From: Scalesia atractyloides
Taxonomy: Eukaryota; Streptophyta; Magnoliopsida; Asterales; Asteraceae
Assembly (NCBI GenBank): GCA_947069175.1
Contig: CAMTDV010000018.1
Coordinates: forward strand, 40,746,869-40,810,868
Direction: 5' to 3'
DNA: 64,000 bases
In this document: positions 43,397-55,601 of the stretch, piece by piece
Layout of the letters: every line of letters begins with the position of its first letter
Position numbering within the stretch: the first letter of the stretch is position 1
The notes under the pieces: model-generated
Database searches by the model: none
The model's input: only the letters and a program-made list of their open reading frames with translations
Told to the model about the DNA's origin: nothing
Position numbers and translations under genes: made by a program

Positions 43397-44622
43397 CGTT
43401 ACTAACAATTTGACTCATGGTTTGACATAGAAAAACTGTCGACCAATATGAATGTGCGTTCATGACCCTTTCGATGACGAGCATGATTCAGATTGGTGTT
43501 ATCATTGGAAGTAATGAAGAACTTATTTATATTTGTTTTCGGATTATTTTTCACAACTTTAGAAAATATGAAAACTTTTGAAAAAAGTTAAAAAAATGAA
43601 TGTTTTAAAAACACTTTAAAAAGTAATGATTTTAGAAAACAAACGTTAAAAAATGAATGGTTTTGAAGAACATGGTTTAAATAGGAAATGCAATTAAGAA
43701 AGATGTTTATAAAAAATAATCGGTTTAAAATAATACGCATTTATTTGTATTTTTATAATGTGAGATTTAATAATAATCGTAGAAATAATAAAATACTTGA
43801 GTAATTATACAAGTAGCCCCTTAAATTAAAAACAAATCTGTGATAAAGAACTCCAGAGGTGTAAAAGGATCGAAATGTTCTTACACTTAATAAAGAAAAA
43901 GTATTATTGTTAGGGACCAAAATCGCTACAAAATAAAACCTTGGAGTTTGTAAGATAAGCCAAAAGATTTTTTATTTTATTTTTTTGAGCCAAAAAGGTT
44001 GAAAAAACTAAACCTTAGGGCACTCTATTATTTGAGAAAGAACTCAACAATATATTGTATTAAAAACTATGTAAAGACAGATTTTCGCTTGCATTACACA
44101 TAACTCTGCTGCAAGCAGCAGGAGGAACCACAAGAAAACAAAGTGGGTAAACTTGTAACCATTATTGTGTTCACTTGCTTGTGTGTGTGCGCGCATGCGT
44201 GCTACGAGAATCACATAATACCCTTGTACATAGTATGTAAAAGATAATCGTCTTGTGCCTATCACATTCAAATTTACTTATACAATGAAGTGCGTGCGTG
44301 CGTGCGCACTGCGAGAACCACATAACGCCCTTATACATAGTATATAAAAGATAATCATCTTGTTCACATTCAAAGTTACTTATATAATAGTCTTGTAGTA
44401 AACAATCTCAATTTCAAATCATCTGTCCAGAAACCAAATATCTGGAGCTGGTAGAACATCATACAAGATTGAAAAAAACAGCTGCTTTTACAGATGTGAG
44501 TATGCTGCAATATAAATAGCAGACATGTTCTTTTGTTTTCAGTCATAAATGAGTTTCTTGTTTTACACTTTTACATGGATTTGTCCCTAATCGAATAAAA
44601 AAAACTTTCCTGTTGGGTCAAG
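43397..44622. other. 3' flank of the IPT gene with a tandem duplication
   Basis: AT-rich sequence. Two copies of a segment of about 110 bp occur at about 44,180-44,290 and 44,292-44,395, sharing GAACCACATAA-like, TACATAGTAT and AAAAGATAATC. Each begins with GTGCGTGCG-type repeats. No gene on either strand; the part next to 44,622 is probably 3' UTR of the IPT gene. Confidence 0.55.
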
Positions 44623-47600
44623 CTAATTAGCAATCAATTCGGTGTTCCGCCTTTGATTATTACTTATCCAGTCAAGAACATCAGAACAGTCCTCCTGGCT
44701 GATGAAAACCCTGTATATCTTTAAACGTCAGCTTAGCTCGAGAAATATGTGACAAAAACTATATGTGGATCATTCGTCCAAAACGGGTCCCAAACCTTTT
44801 GTAAAAACATATATAAAAATAATTAACATGTTAATAATGTGACTCGAATCACAGCCCAAGCCCAAATCGACCCATTAATAACAGTAAACGGGTCGAAATT
44901 GCCACCTCTAAACTGTAAAGTGCATACCCTCTTTTAGTTCGATAGGTTTTTAGTTGTGTAATTTCTCGTCGGTCTGCCATTTCTTTGACCATTGCAAGTG
45001 ACCGAGGGACCACCAGTTTTCCAGTTTGATCATGGTATGCATTATATATAAAATCTAGTACCTCTGTCTGCAAGAAGATATAACTTAACGATTATAAGAT
45101 TGGAGAAATCATGAGCTATAGTTAAGAAGATGAGAGGCATACAAGGGGTCTAGAAGCATCAATCCAGTGATAAATTGGCTCGTTGCGAAACCATGTCAAC
45201 TGTCGTTTTGCAAAATTCCTACAATAATAGTCGAGATCAGAGTATCAGACAAAACTTTTATTTAAAATCAAAAGATTTCCATCAAACGGTAGATAAAAGA
45301 GAAAATTAATCACCTTGATGCTTTCTGAAATTCAGATAGAAAGGCATAAAAGTCACGGGTCGAACTTCTGCCTCCTTGGTTTTCACAATTCAAAAGGTAG
45401 TCCATAGCCTACAGTTTACCATTTAAAAGATACAAGACTGAAGCAAAGACTCTTAACATTCATAACTAAATTATTGTGTATGAACTCATCTATGTTCCAC
45501 AAGGGTTATATGTCACAAAATAAGCCGGTTGGGGTGATCCACAAACAATTTTGACTTTTTCCTTGAGCTTCACAAATAATTAGTGTTTTAAATATAAACA
45601 AAAATAGCTATATGTTGATAACTGAGGTCAGAAAATCACATGGTCAACATAACGTAATAAATTCAACAGAGAGGTAATGTCAACTAATGTTGAAGGATAT
45701 AAAGTTTTGGTAGAAAGTGACAAGTTCCAAAAAGGTAATAAGTTTTGTCTAAAAACAGATGAAAGAAAGAAGCACAGGGACTGTTCTTGTCAAGATGAAA
45801 CATTGGTTGTTAGTTCCAAGTTGGTTCTAGGGACTAGGGCTATAATTAGGCATCTTTTCAGTAGACGATCTTAGTTCGTTCATGATTCTTATTCAATTTC
45901 TTCAATAGTAATCGCTAATTTCTCTTGATCACTTTCTTTCGGTTTGTTCAATCGTTTATTCGTTTGGTCTTAATTCCGCTTTAAAGTTAACACTATATTA
46001 TCACGATGATATCCTAACTTTAAGGTGGACACTTTAGGAGGCTTTATGGATTTGTTGGGTTCGACTAATAATAGAGAAGCAAATAATACAAAATTTAAAG
46101 CATCATAGGACTAAAAATATTTAAATAACATAAAACCGAATGAATTAATAAGCATGTACATAAGAAGGAAGCTGTATAAAATAGGAAGCAATAAGAAGAA
46201 TACCTGTCGGTAACCTATTGCGCGCGTGGCAGAATTTGAATTTGGCTGAAGACCCATATCAAGAAGCCATCTTGCTTCAGACAAAATGCCAGTATCTAAT
46301 AATTATATGACACGACGATCAAATTATATAAAGTTAATCTCTTTAAAGAAACTCAAAAGCTACAAATATAACCGCACCAGATGGTTTATGCCGTAGATAA
46401 TGTTTGGACCAGATAATAAACAAAGTGTGTTACTTTTTAACTTCAAAAACTATTTTACGGTAACCAACATTCAAAAGTTTATAATTAGGGTAATCTGACC
46501 CAGTTACCCAATCAAAATGATGATGTGGCATCTAACGCAGGTAACTTTGACCGTGTTAACCGGAAACCGGTTACCTTACATATTGAAAGTAGGGGTGTGA
46601 ATTTCTGACACGATCCGAAAACACACGAACTTGACACGAAATTCGCGGGTTTGGGGCAGTTTCAGGTTGAACCTGCGAACCCGTTTAGCTAAGTGGGTTG
46701 GGTTCGTGTCAACGCGGTCGGGTTGGCGGGTTGACCCGTTTAACCCATTTATATTATATGTTCTTTTACAATACGTTTTTTTGTTATAAATTAAATTGTG
46801 TGTATTTTATGTCATAATTATAACTTAAAAGAGATATTGACATAAGATTTATAATTAAAATGTAATTGTATTATATACATTTGTGTTTTTTTAGTAAAAT
46901 TTTAATTTTAATATATTCATTTGCAAAAAGAAAATAAAATTATTTCGGGTTGAACGGGTCGAATTCGGGTCAACCCGTGAATACTCGGGTCGTTTTTGGG
47001 TTCATATGTATGACACATTTTCAAATTCAAGTCGTGTTCGTCTAAAATTTTCGGGTTCGGGTAGGGCTGAACCCGTCAACCCACGAACACGACCTGTTTA
47101 GCACCCCTAATTGAAAGTATGTAACGGTTTATAGGTGAAAACAAGGTTTGTTACACAAAATAGAGATCTGCCTAAACTAAGTTACCATTTAATGTAATTT
47201 TCTCATTAAAAACCGTTAAAAACAGGACCAAACATGTTCACATTAACATGTATATGGATATTTGCAACTACAATGGTTATTTGAAAGGTATACCTGAAAT
47301 CATATCTTCACACCGGAAGTCAATCGACCTGTAAAGATCCAATCTTGATGTTGAAAGAAAAAAACAAAGAAAATCATAATCCAAATCCTTATGCTTTTCA
47401 TCCAGAATTCCATTAGTCGAAATGTCAATGCCAAGGTCTGTGGAATGTGAAGCAGTTTCTCCTTTGAAAGAATCATACGGTACTGGAAAAGCTGATGGAG
47501 GCAAACCACTAGACTACAAATATGATAATGAACTATAAATATAATGTTCCAAAGCGGTTCGTATTTTGCATCCAAATAGAACAGTTGAAAGTTGTGGAAT

Positions 47601-50600
47601 GCCAGATATGCATATCAAACAGGTAAGAGGTTTTTTGACCCATTTACTCAGGTTATGTTGCTCTATATACTATAAATATGCTATTTTTCCCATCACCATT
47701 TACTCAGGTTATGTTGCTCTATATACTATAAATATGCTAGTTTTCCCATCACCATTTACTCAGGTTATGTTGCTCTATATACTATAAATATGCTATTTTT
47801 CCCATCAACCAACTTTGGCCCCCTCGACTTAGATATTAACAAACTTTAGCCCCTCAACTTTAATAATGACATGTTTAGCCCCTTAACTAAAACATCAAAC
47901 AACTTTAACTCTCGTGATTTGCTTATTTTTATCTACGTTTCAAAACCCGCTGCGGAGCGCGGGTGGTAATCCACTAGTTATCTATAACAAGTCAAATGGG
48001 GAAAACAAAAAATATGGCTTAAATGGAAACGATATAAAGGAGCCGAATGCACCAAATGTCACCCAAAGTGTATTTTTATTGAAAAAAACTCCTTTATTTT
48101 TAATAAAAAAAATTATTATATAAATAATACAATTTCTGTGATCATATGACATGCTAATTATATATTAAAAAGAAATCATTTGACAAGCTAATTATTTGTT
48201 AAAAAGAGGTTAACATTTTTGAACAAAAACTGTTCTGGGTCAATCCAACCTTTACGCGGCCCGTAACAAAAAAGGAATAATATAAAAAAATATGTTTTGA
48301 AAAATTAAACCCCCCCATTGCATACATTATACATATGCAGATTGCCCTTAATATATATATTCACATCATGTGCATTGATAGGAACATAACATTATCACGC
48401 ACGCTAAAACGAAAACCGACCTTGATGATTTCAAGCTTTCGACGTAAACGGTACCAATCATTAGCAGGCAACGATTGAGCAGTCAGATCACCTGCGTTGG
48501 TGACCAACTGCACCGCAGCGTCCCAATCATAGGTTCTCTCCAAACCGGCAAGCTCAGACTGCACTTCCAAACTAATCTCCGGAGTTGCCTTTGGAACATC
48601 AGGTTTCCCATATATGAACCTTAAACACGAACGAAAACAAAGTTTCATAAACTAGAAAAGCAAATGTCAATGAAATTGAAAGGTTAATATTCGATTAATA
48701 TACCATCTTAAGTATAGTCCGGTTCCTCCGGTAACTATTGGAACACGACCTCGATTAAGAATATCTTTTGTTGCTTGCCTACCATCGTCATAAAAGTTTC
48801 CAGCAGAGTAATCTGGCTGGAAGAGCTGTTTAGGTTGTGGAGTAAAAGAATGATCTTAAACGTATTACGAAGGCTAGATTATATACCTTCGGAGGGGTGT
48901 AAGATGTCAACTAAATGATGTGGCACTTCCTGCACGAAGGTGGCCATAAATAACCATAAATTTATGTCACATTTATAGTCTGTGAACTATGAAAAAATAT
49001 TTGTGAAACTGTATTTTTTTTCATGTCCCCTATGTACAACCCAAGGTTGCATCTTTCTAATGCATTTTACCTATTTGTCCTTTTTTATCAATTAAACCAT
49101 TCGTAATCTCTTCATCTATTTGGTTGTGTTAGCATATCACCCTCCTAAAGACCCCAAGTTTGACCAATTTTGACCCGATGTGCATGAGGCGCTTTCCCAA
49201 TCGCATTGTGCATCTCGCACATCAAGCGCGTCTTTTTAAACCAAGGTGAGAAGCATCTATGTGAATCTAAGGATCGTAAATGTATCTCAACTTAGAGTTA
49301 CCTGTCTCTCACTTGTAGAAGGTTTTGCAGATCCAACATCAAGGCCTTGATAAACCTGTCATAAAACAAAACAGCTAATACATTTTAATAACAAGCAAAA
49401 TCTTACAGTAAAGAACACCACAACCAATAGAAATCAACAAACTACTGTAGATCTGATACCCTCGAACTCAATATGACGATAGATGACCATCCTTCCCTTC
49501 CCCCCACCCTACTAGCAAATTTAGACACACCTACTAGAGTACTAGCAATCAAAGGCGGCTCGACGGTATAAAAAAGAGTAAAATGCCAAAACGGTCCCTG
49601 AGTTTAGGCCACTTTTGCCACTTCAGTCCAAAAATAAACGGGTAAATTGCCAAAATCGTCCCTGAGGTTTGAGAATTGCCAAATCGTCCATGGGAGTTGA
49701 TGATACATTTTAACCGAGTTTGCCATTTGGATGGAAATGGCAACAAAAATGAAACCTCAGGGACCCAGATACAAAAGGTTTCATTTTTGGACTGAAGTGG
49801 CAAAAGTGACCTAAACTCAAGAACCATTTTGGCATTTTATTAAAAAAAAAAACTAAAGCCTAAGAGCACCCAATTTTTTTAGGGATTGAGTGCTTGACTA
49901 TATTCGATCCGCATTTGATTCTTCCTCTTTGATCATAACTCCCTCAGCTCTCAATCTCTCGAACTTTCTGATGGAATTGTGTGATTGTGAGCCTTTTAAA
50001 ATTCATATACAAAAAATGTCTCAACATATTCCCAAGCATTAGGATCCTAAACAAAACTATATTGTCAAAAGCCCTTGGAGCGCGCGTCTAGGCCTTCAGG
50101 CGAGGCGAGGCGAGGCGCAAGTAAAACGCGCCTTGTTACCATCTAGGCGCTCCGGTGACCTTCGGGCGAGATTCCAGCCAGATTCAGACCACATTTTGGT
50201 CAGACTGAGATTCAGGCCACATCCTGAAAATTTTTGCAAATTCCAGACAAGTTGATCTGAAACATCCAAAAATTGCCTGAACAAGCCCCCAAATATGGTA
50301 CGTTAATGCTATTCGTGCTCTGCTTATCTCGGACACTCACTTTTTAAACGCCTTGCACCTAGCCCAAGGCTCACCTTTGCGCCTTGAGTGAGCCTTTGAC
50401 AACTATGAAACAAAAATATATATGTTTTTAGCCGAAAGGGTCCTGATTTTAAAATCCCCTTTAGGTCTTAAAAAGGTTTGAGTATCATTTGAACTCAACA
50501 CTGATTCAGTAAACACACATAACCCTATTCTCCCGACTTGATACAAATTTTCTCATAATTCACTTATTTTCATTCAACAATCTCATTACTAAGAGCTACT

Positions 50601-50919
50601 TTCCAATAGTTTATGCACCACTCCACTGAACAGAAAGCGCTATAAACCAAAACAAAAAAGATAAGTTTTTTTTTTTAAATAATAAAGTAAAAGATAATCC
50701 GAATAATACCTGAACAGAGTCTGCGCTGATGATTTCACCGTTGAGTTTTTTAGAGAGTTCTAATGCGAGCCTGCTTTTTCCGGCACCGGTGGGACCGGAT
50801 ATGACGATTACTTTCTCCTTTTTCGACTGTGTGGAAGCAGAACATTGAAATAGGCGGCGGTGTAAGAGAAAGGAGACGGCGGAAGGAGGTGAATAGGAGG
50901 GTAGCCGGAGGGAAGTCAT
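44623..50919 (-). CDS. IPT9: tRNA dimethylallyltransferase, IPT9 type (11 exons, 441 aa)
   Basis: Transfers a dimethylallyl group to A37 of tRNAs that read UNN codons; tRNA turnover then yields cis-zeatin cytokinins. Exons: 50,919-50,710; 49,355-49,302; 48,929-48,887; 48,812-48,704; 48,619-48,421; 47,513-47,294; 46,295-46,204; 45,408-45,314; 45,218-45,143; 45,067-44,928; 44,710-44,623. All junctions have GT/AG and consistent phase, and the total is 1,326 nt. Residues 42-49 are the P-loop GPTGAGKS; ISADSVQVYQGLDVGSAKPS, EVPHHLVDI, FYDDGRQAT and VPIVTGGTGLYLRW follow. The first 35 residues are S/R/L-rich without acids, like an organelle transit peptide. It lacks the C-terminal zinc finger of the IPT2 type. 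An in-frame ATG at 50,946 is an alternative start; a further one at 51,015 lies in a Helitron. Confidence 0.93.
46590..47109. mobile_element. hAT-type MITE in intron 6 of the IPT gene (520 bp)
   Basis: The ends TAGGGGTGTGAA and, reversed, TAGGGGTGCTAA are flanked by a perfect 8-bp duplication ATTGAAAG (46,582-46,589 and 47,110-47,117). The subterminal DNA is rich in GGGTTGACCCG-like motifs. The first nine terminal bases match the hAT element at 3,196. Confidence 0.88.
47641..47808. repeat. 56-bp tandem repeat, three copies, in intron 5
   Basis: Units start at 47,641, 47,697 and 47,753, almost identical, each containing TCTATATACTATAAATATGC. Confidence 0.93.
47662..47977 (+). mobile_element. 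Probable small Helitron in intron 5 of the IPT gene
   Basis: The 3' end is well supported: hairpin ACCCGC/GCGGGT (47,945-47,964), then CTAG at 47,974-47,977 followed by T. The start is proposed at TCTATATACT (47,662) in the first 56-bp unit, but the preceding base is C, not A, so the 5' limit is uncertain. Confidence 0.5.
49576..49842. mobile_element. Inverted-repeat MITE in intron 1 of the IPT gene
   Basis: About 60 bp at the left (AAAATGCCAAAACGGTCCCT, CCACTTTTGCCACTTCAGTC) recurs inverted at 49,775-49,840. Superfamily unknown; no target duplication resolved. Confidence 0.65.
50061..50398. mobile_element. Inverted-repeat element with GGCGAGGCGAGG core, intron 1 of the IPT gene
   Basis: The ends TTGTCAAAAGCCC and, reversed, TGTCAAAGGCTCAC are flanked by possible duplications ACTAT (50,056-50,060 and 50,399-50,403). 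The body is rich in GGCGAGGCG and GCGCC. Superfamily unknown. Confidence 0.55.
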
Positions 50920-50998
50920 CGTAAACTTTCCGATGAATATATTCATTCGCCGCCCGGCATGAGAGTAGAGATTGCGTTTTTGATAAATACATAAATAA

Positions 50999-51594
50999 CT
51001 AGAATTTCGACCCACAGCATTGCAGCGGGATTCTTTAGTTATAAATAATTCGATCTAGGACCCGTATGTTGAACCTGTCAAATGAGAAAAAAATAGACGA
51101 TGTAAAAATGTTATCAACACACGCATGTTGCGTCGTGTTAACTCGCAAAATTTAGAACGAAACCTAAAAACGTTAAACCAATGACGCACGTTGCAATGTG
51201 ATAAGTCACAAAATTTAGAACGAGGCATAAAGCGAAAAATTTACGGAAAATGAAAACTATAAAGGATCAAAGGTGAAAGTAAAAAAAAGTTGTTATCAGA
51301 GATTGCAAAAGATAGAAAGTTTTGGTTTAAAAGCAACAAAAAATTAGTTTTAGGTTAAAAGGAATTTATGAAATACTTTTGGGTGAAAATTAAAAAAAAT
51401 CAATTTTTCTTTTTGAAAAATTACTAAAGCCAAGATTATAACATATATATGCATAAAAATGTTGCATCTTTATAAGGTTTTAACAGACTCAAAATTTAAA
51501 AACACAAATCATAATAATAATAAAGTAATTAATAAATGCATGAATAAAAAGACTCAAAATTAGAAATAATAATAATCTTTTTATCTAATAGAGA
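50999..51594 (-). mobile_element. Non-autonomous Helitron (596 bp) at the 5' edge of the IPT gene
   Basis: On the minus strand it begins TCTCTATTAGAT at 51,594, preceded by A. It ends with a GC-rich hairpin (CCCGCTGCAATGCTGTGGG, 51,011-51,029) and CTAG at 50,999-51,002, followed by T. This satisfies all Helitron hallmarks: TC start, hairpin, CTRR end and A|T insertion. It lies 80 bp upstream of the preferred IPT start codon (53 bp from the alternative) and in the same orientation. Confidence 0.78.
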
Positions 51595-52008
51595 TTAAGG
51601 CTAATGTCATATAGCCAAATTCAACCCATCTAAGATTTTAATTTCAAAAAGATGATATCAATTCTTAACTCATTTAAATTTTACACAATAAATAAAACAG
51701 ATATGAAATAAAAATTGTAATTACTTCTTTTTAACTTTAATCGTGTTTAATTAATATCTCTTCTGCTTATTAATTGGACCAAACATTCTCCCACAATTAA
51801 ACTCTGCAGCTTCTTTGCATGTCATCTATATCAGGAAATCGAGCCATCTATCTCCGGAAATCGAAACGGTTAGGGAGAAATGCATCGTCTATCCAATATT
51901 TTTTAATTACTTCATCATCAACTTCAGATTTCATCATCGTTTGTGTTCTTTTACCCTTTTCGTATTCTTAAAATCTCAACTATTATTGTACTTGTAGCCT
52001 AGTAACAA
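51595..52008 (+). other. Upstream region of the RPA-like pseudogene
   Basis: AT-rich; probably the former promoter and 5' UTR of the pseudogene. I do not see a convincing TATA box or other element. Confidence 0.4.
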
Positions 52009-52101
52009 TGGATAATGATACAATTAGTTATATTGGGCAAATCTCTGCTGAGAAAGATACATGGAAGTTGAAGGTGCGAGTATTACGTTTGTGGAAGCAA
52101 C

Positions 52102-52812
52102 CAGTGGCGGAGCTAGCCCTGTAATTTAGGGGTATCCAAAAAAAAAAATTACCGTGCAATCATACAATACTAAAAAAAACGATAACAAATACAATAATAA
52201 AAAAACCTTAATAAATTTCAGTAAAACAAATACCTAATAGATTTACCATTTCTTTTTTACATAGCTTGAAATCGTTCCATCAGATCGCCATCTTTTACTT
52301 TATCAAATGTTTCTTATTTGACCACAAAAACCATAACATTATTCAAATATTCTAGGCCCATTCGATTGCGTAAATCCATCTTGATAAGTTTAATTTAGAA
52401 AAAAAAACATCTTTCATCGGTTGCGGTTGCAATCGGTAAACCCAAAGCTAGTTTCACTACCTGATAAACCAAAGGACAAGAACTATGTGTTCTGGTTTCC
52501 ACCAGAAGACGAGCAAGATCGCTAGAACTTCTAATTCCAATTTGCCGCCCATGCCCATAATCAATGGATTATTTTATTTATTTGGGTTTTATTATAATTT
52601 GGCTTAGTTATCATGAATCTTATTATTCGGGCTTAATTATTAAACAGGTATTTGGCTAAATGAATAATATCAAGTTTCATATTTATTTTCTTATAGGTAT
52701 CCTCGTATATATTTAGGGGTGTCCTGTGTATAAAACTGAGAAAAATACATTGTGAATACAGGGTTGAGTCGTAGCCCGTGCTACGGCTAATTACTCATTA
52801 GTTCCGCCTCTG
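52102..52812. mobile_element. hAT (Tip100-like) deletion derivative in exon 1 of the RPA-like gene
   Basis: The ends CAGTGGCGGAGCTA and, reversed, CAGAGGCGGAACTA are flanked by an 8-bp duplication GAAGCAAC / GAAGCAAG (one mismatch). Removing one copy restores the reading of exon 1. A transposase remnant on the minus strand is listed separately. A CGTAGCCCGTGCTACG hairpin lies near the right end (52,771-52,786). Confidence 0.87.
52260..52545 (-). pseudogene. hAT transposase C-terminal remnant
   Basis: Read on the minus strand across two frames: LARLLVETRTHSSCPLVYQ, VKLALGLPIATATDERCF and further blocks like the RNRM...LNNVMV end. This is the dimerisation region of hAT transposases of the DUF4371/TTF type. 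Stops and frameshifts interrupt it. Confidence 0.7.
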
Positions 52813-53548
52813 GAAGCAAGCCTATCAAATTGACATGATTTTGATGGACGAGAAGGAATTTTGATTAATACAAGTTCTTACCTTTATCTTTTGTATTTTT
52901 TTATACTGCTACATAATAGATTTTCTGTTTATTTAGGGTGATAAAATTCAGGCGACTGTAAAGAAGGTGTTGATGCCTGTGTTTGAAAACCAGCTTCAGG
53001 AAGGTAGTGCACTCGTTCTTAGCAAGTTTGGTGTTGGTGAGCTGAAAGACAAGTTTCCTGTCATCAAGCATTCGTATAAGCTCATCTTCTACCGTCAAAC
53101 AAATGTCAAACATTGTGAAGATTTTGACGGACCTTTATATTGTTTTCAGTTGGTTGGTCGCGATGTTGTCGTTGAATCAAGATGGTTAGTATTTTTTTTT
53201 GTGTTATTTGCATTAAAGCTAACTAATTAGACTTGGATATATATTATTATTTGTGTTAATTTGTTTTTATTTTTGCGTTTTTAGATGTAATGGGTTATGT
53301 AGTGTCAACAACCGACATGGAAGTGTTAATCGTTCTAGAAAGGAAAGCAAGAGGATAAGCTTTGAGATTGTTAACTTGAGGTATCAAATTCTGGCCATGA
53401 TATTGTTAACCGATAATACCCTTTGCCTTCTATAATTATGTTGCTTCGTCTGGTATTGCATCCCTTTTTGTTTCATGTGAATGATGTTTACAATCGATGT
53501 TTCATATATGTTATAGATTTAATTATGTATATTGTTGGTGCATATTAT

Positions 53549-53930
53549 GGGTATGTTTGGCAAAAGTAGCTAGTGGCTGGAAGCTGGTGCCTGGAGGCTG
53601 AAAGCTGGTAGTTGTAGCTTTTTAGAATATTTAGGTGTTTGGCAGAGTAGCTAGAGCTTTTAATAAAATGTATAAAATGACCAAAATGGACATTAAAAAG
53701 TTGGTACATTAAAAAGTTTATTATCTTTAGAGGTTAAAATGGTCATTTTTTTCCTAAAAGCTTGTAGCTCCTTTTAAATGCTACTAGTAGGAGCGTTTAA
53801 CCAAAAGATTCAAGCTTCTAACTTAAAAGCTTTAAGCTCTTTCAACCAAACAAGACTTTTTATTGATTAGGAGCTTTTTCTTAAAAGCTTAAAGCTAGAA
53901 GCTCCTAAAAGCTCCTTGCCAAACATACCC
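53549..53930. mobile_element. MITE in the LTR (382 bp)
   Basis: The ends GGGTATGTTTGGCAA and, reversed, GGGTATGTTTGGCAAGGAGC are flanked by TAT on both sides. The intact partner LTR at 58,953 shows the empty site. A 3-bp duplication suggests PIF/Harbinger-like, though TAT is not the usual TWA. Confidence 0.78.
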
Positions 53931-54537
53931 TATGTTCATCACTGTGCGAATAGGCTAGATAGAGCATGCGTTGAATATTGTATAGATTAGATACGAACAC
54001 ACGACTTAAGTGCGAACGAGAACAATTTTATGTGTCACTTTGTACGAAGTAAAAATCTCAGTTCGCACGAGGTGAGTTAGGTCTATATATAGGTGTTGTG
54101 TGTTCGTGAGATGTTAAGTTTTGGAGTTCCTAGAGGGGAAACGCTGGTGAAATTTCTCCAGCTTGACAAGATGTATACTCTTTTAGTGTGAATGGAATGC
54201 TTTCGCTTAGTTCTGCATCTACTCCTTTCTTAATAACATTCTACCGAATTAGTCCTATTTTACCCAAACTTCCGTCTAGAACCGCCGGATCTTGGAATCT
54301 CAATTGATATCAGAGCTACGGTACCGATTTAATCAAACTAATCGTCGATTGAATCACCTATGCTCATGAATATGGACATTTATGGACTTTAGGGGGTTTA
54401 GACGTAAATCATCAAATAAAGGGACAATCCATGGACAAAAATTAAAATTGAAACCATAGGATTGTTAGAAAATGATTTTCAACCAAGTCTCTGCCAATCA
54501 TCTCGAAATTCACAGAAATAAAGATTTTGGATCGAAA

Positions 54538-55563
54538 TGTCACACCCCAACCGATGGCGGAAACATCAAAGTGAGACGAAAACAAGATTGTAAGAGGCTT
54601 CATAACACTAATCGCGACAATTATTTAATGGTTCTTAAAATTTTAAATATAAAATATAGTAAGATTGAATTAATTAAAACACAACATGGTAATCTAGTAA
54701 TTAAATTTAATTTAATCGAAAATGATTCGGTACAAGTATTTGAACAAATACAACATATTTGAGAGTAAATTACAATTACAATACATCAAGTATTAAAGTT
54801 GAATGCGTTTCTCGGCAATCCTACTAGATTACTTTTACTGTCAAACCTGCAACATGTATTAAAAGCACGGATCAATACAAAAGTATTGGCGAGCATACAA
54901 GTTTGAATTTAAATGTAAGTATAAAAGTTTGTTTCAAAACCAACATGGCAACTTGTAATCACGTTGAAACTAGCATGCACAAACAACCTAACTAAGACGA
55001 TCATCATGGATACACAAATTTAAACTAATCATGCATAATCAACCTAAACAAGACGATTATCATGGATACACGTGTTGAATTAATCATGCATATACAACCT
55101 AAACACGACAATTAGCATAGATACACGAATTGGAGCTAATAAGCATAACATCCTAAGTATAACGAGTAATGAATTCGTTGGATTTTGTATTTGGTACATG
55201 TTACACCCAAAATGTGTCAAAATATAAAAAGGGTCGAGTATGCTCACATTTTACGATTTCCTACGGAAATCCCGAGAGGAGTCGATGAGTTGAAGAATGG
55301 GACACTGGGGTAACCGTATGGTCTTTGAAGGCTCCGAGTCGCATCTCGTAGTGTAAAGAATTAGAGTGTTTATGGGTTAATGAAGTATATATGTATATAT
55401 ATATACACACACTTTAATATTTTCTTCGTAAACTTCATTTGAGTCTTGATACGTTCACTAGCGTAGTGAATATGTAGTTTGACGAAAACGTACTAGGCAA
55501 ATATATATTTTGACGAGTAGTAAATAGATATTTATGTATTTCGGAAAGCATAATAGTCATAGG

Positions 55564-55601
<38 letters not shown>

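Noticed and set aside
51015..51015. Upstream ATG as the start of the IPT protein
   Set aside because: It lies within the Helitron and would put non-transit-like residues first; 50,919 (or 50,946) fits a transit peptide better. Kept only as an alternative in a finding.
53533..54302. Independent solo LTR
   Set aside because: The partner at 58,953-59,385 and the shared TATAT duplication show one complete element.
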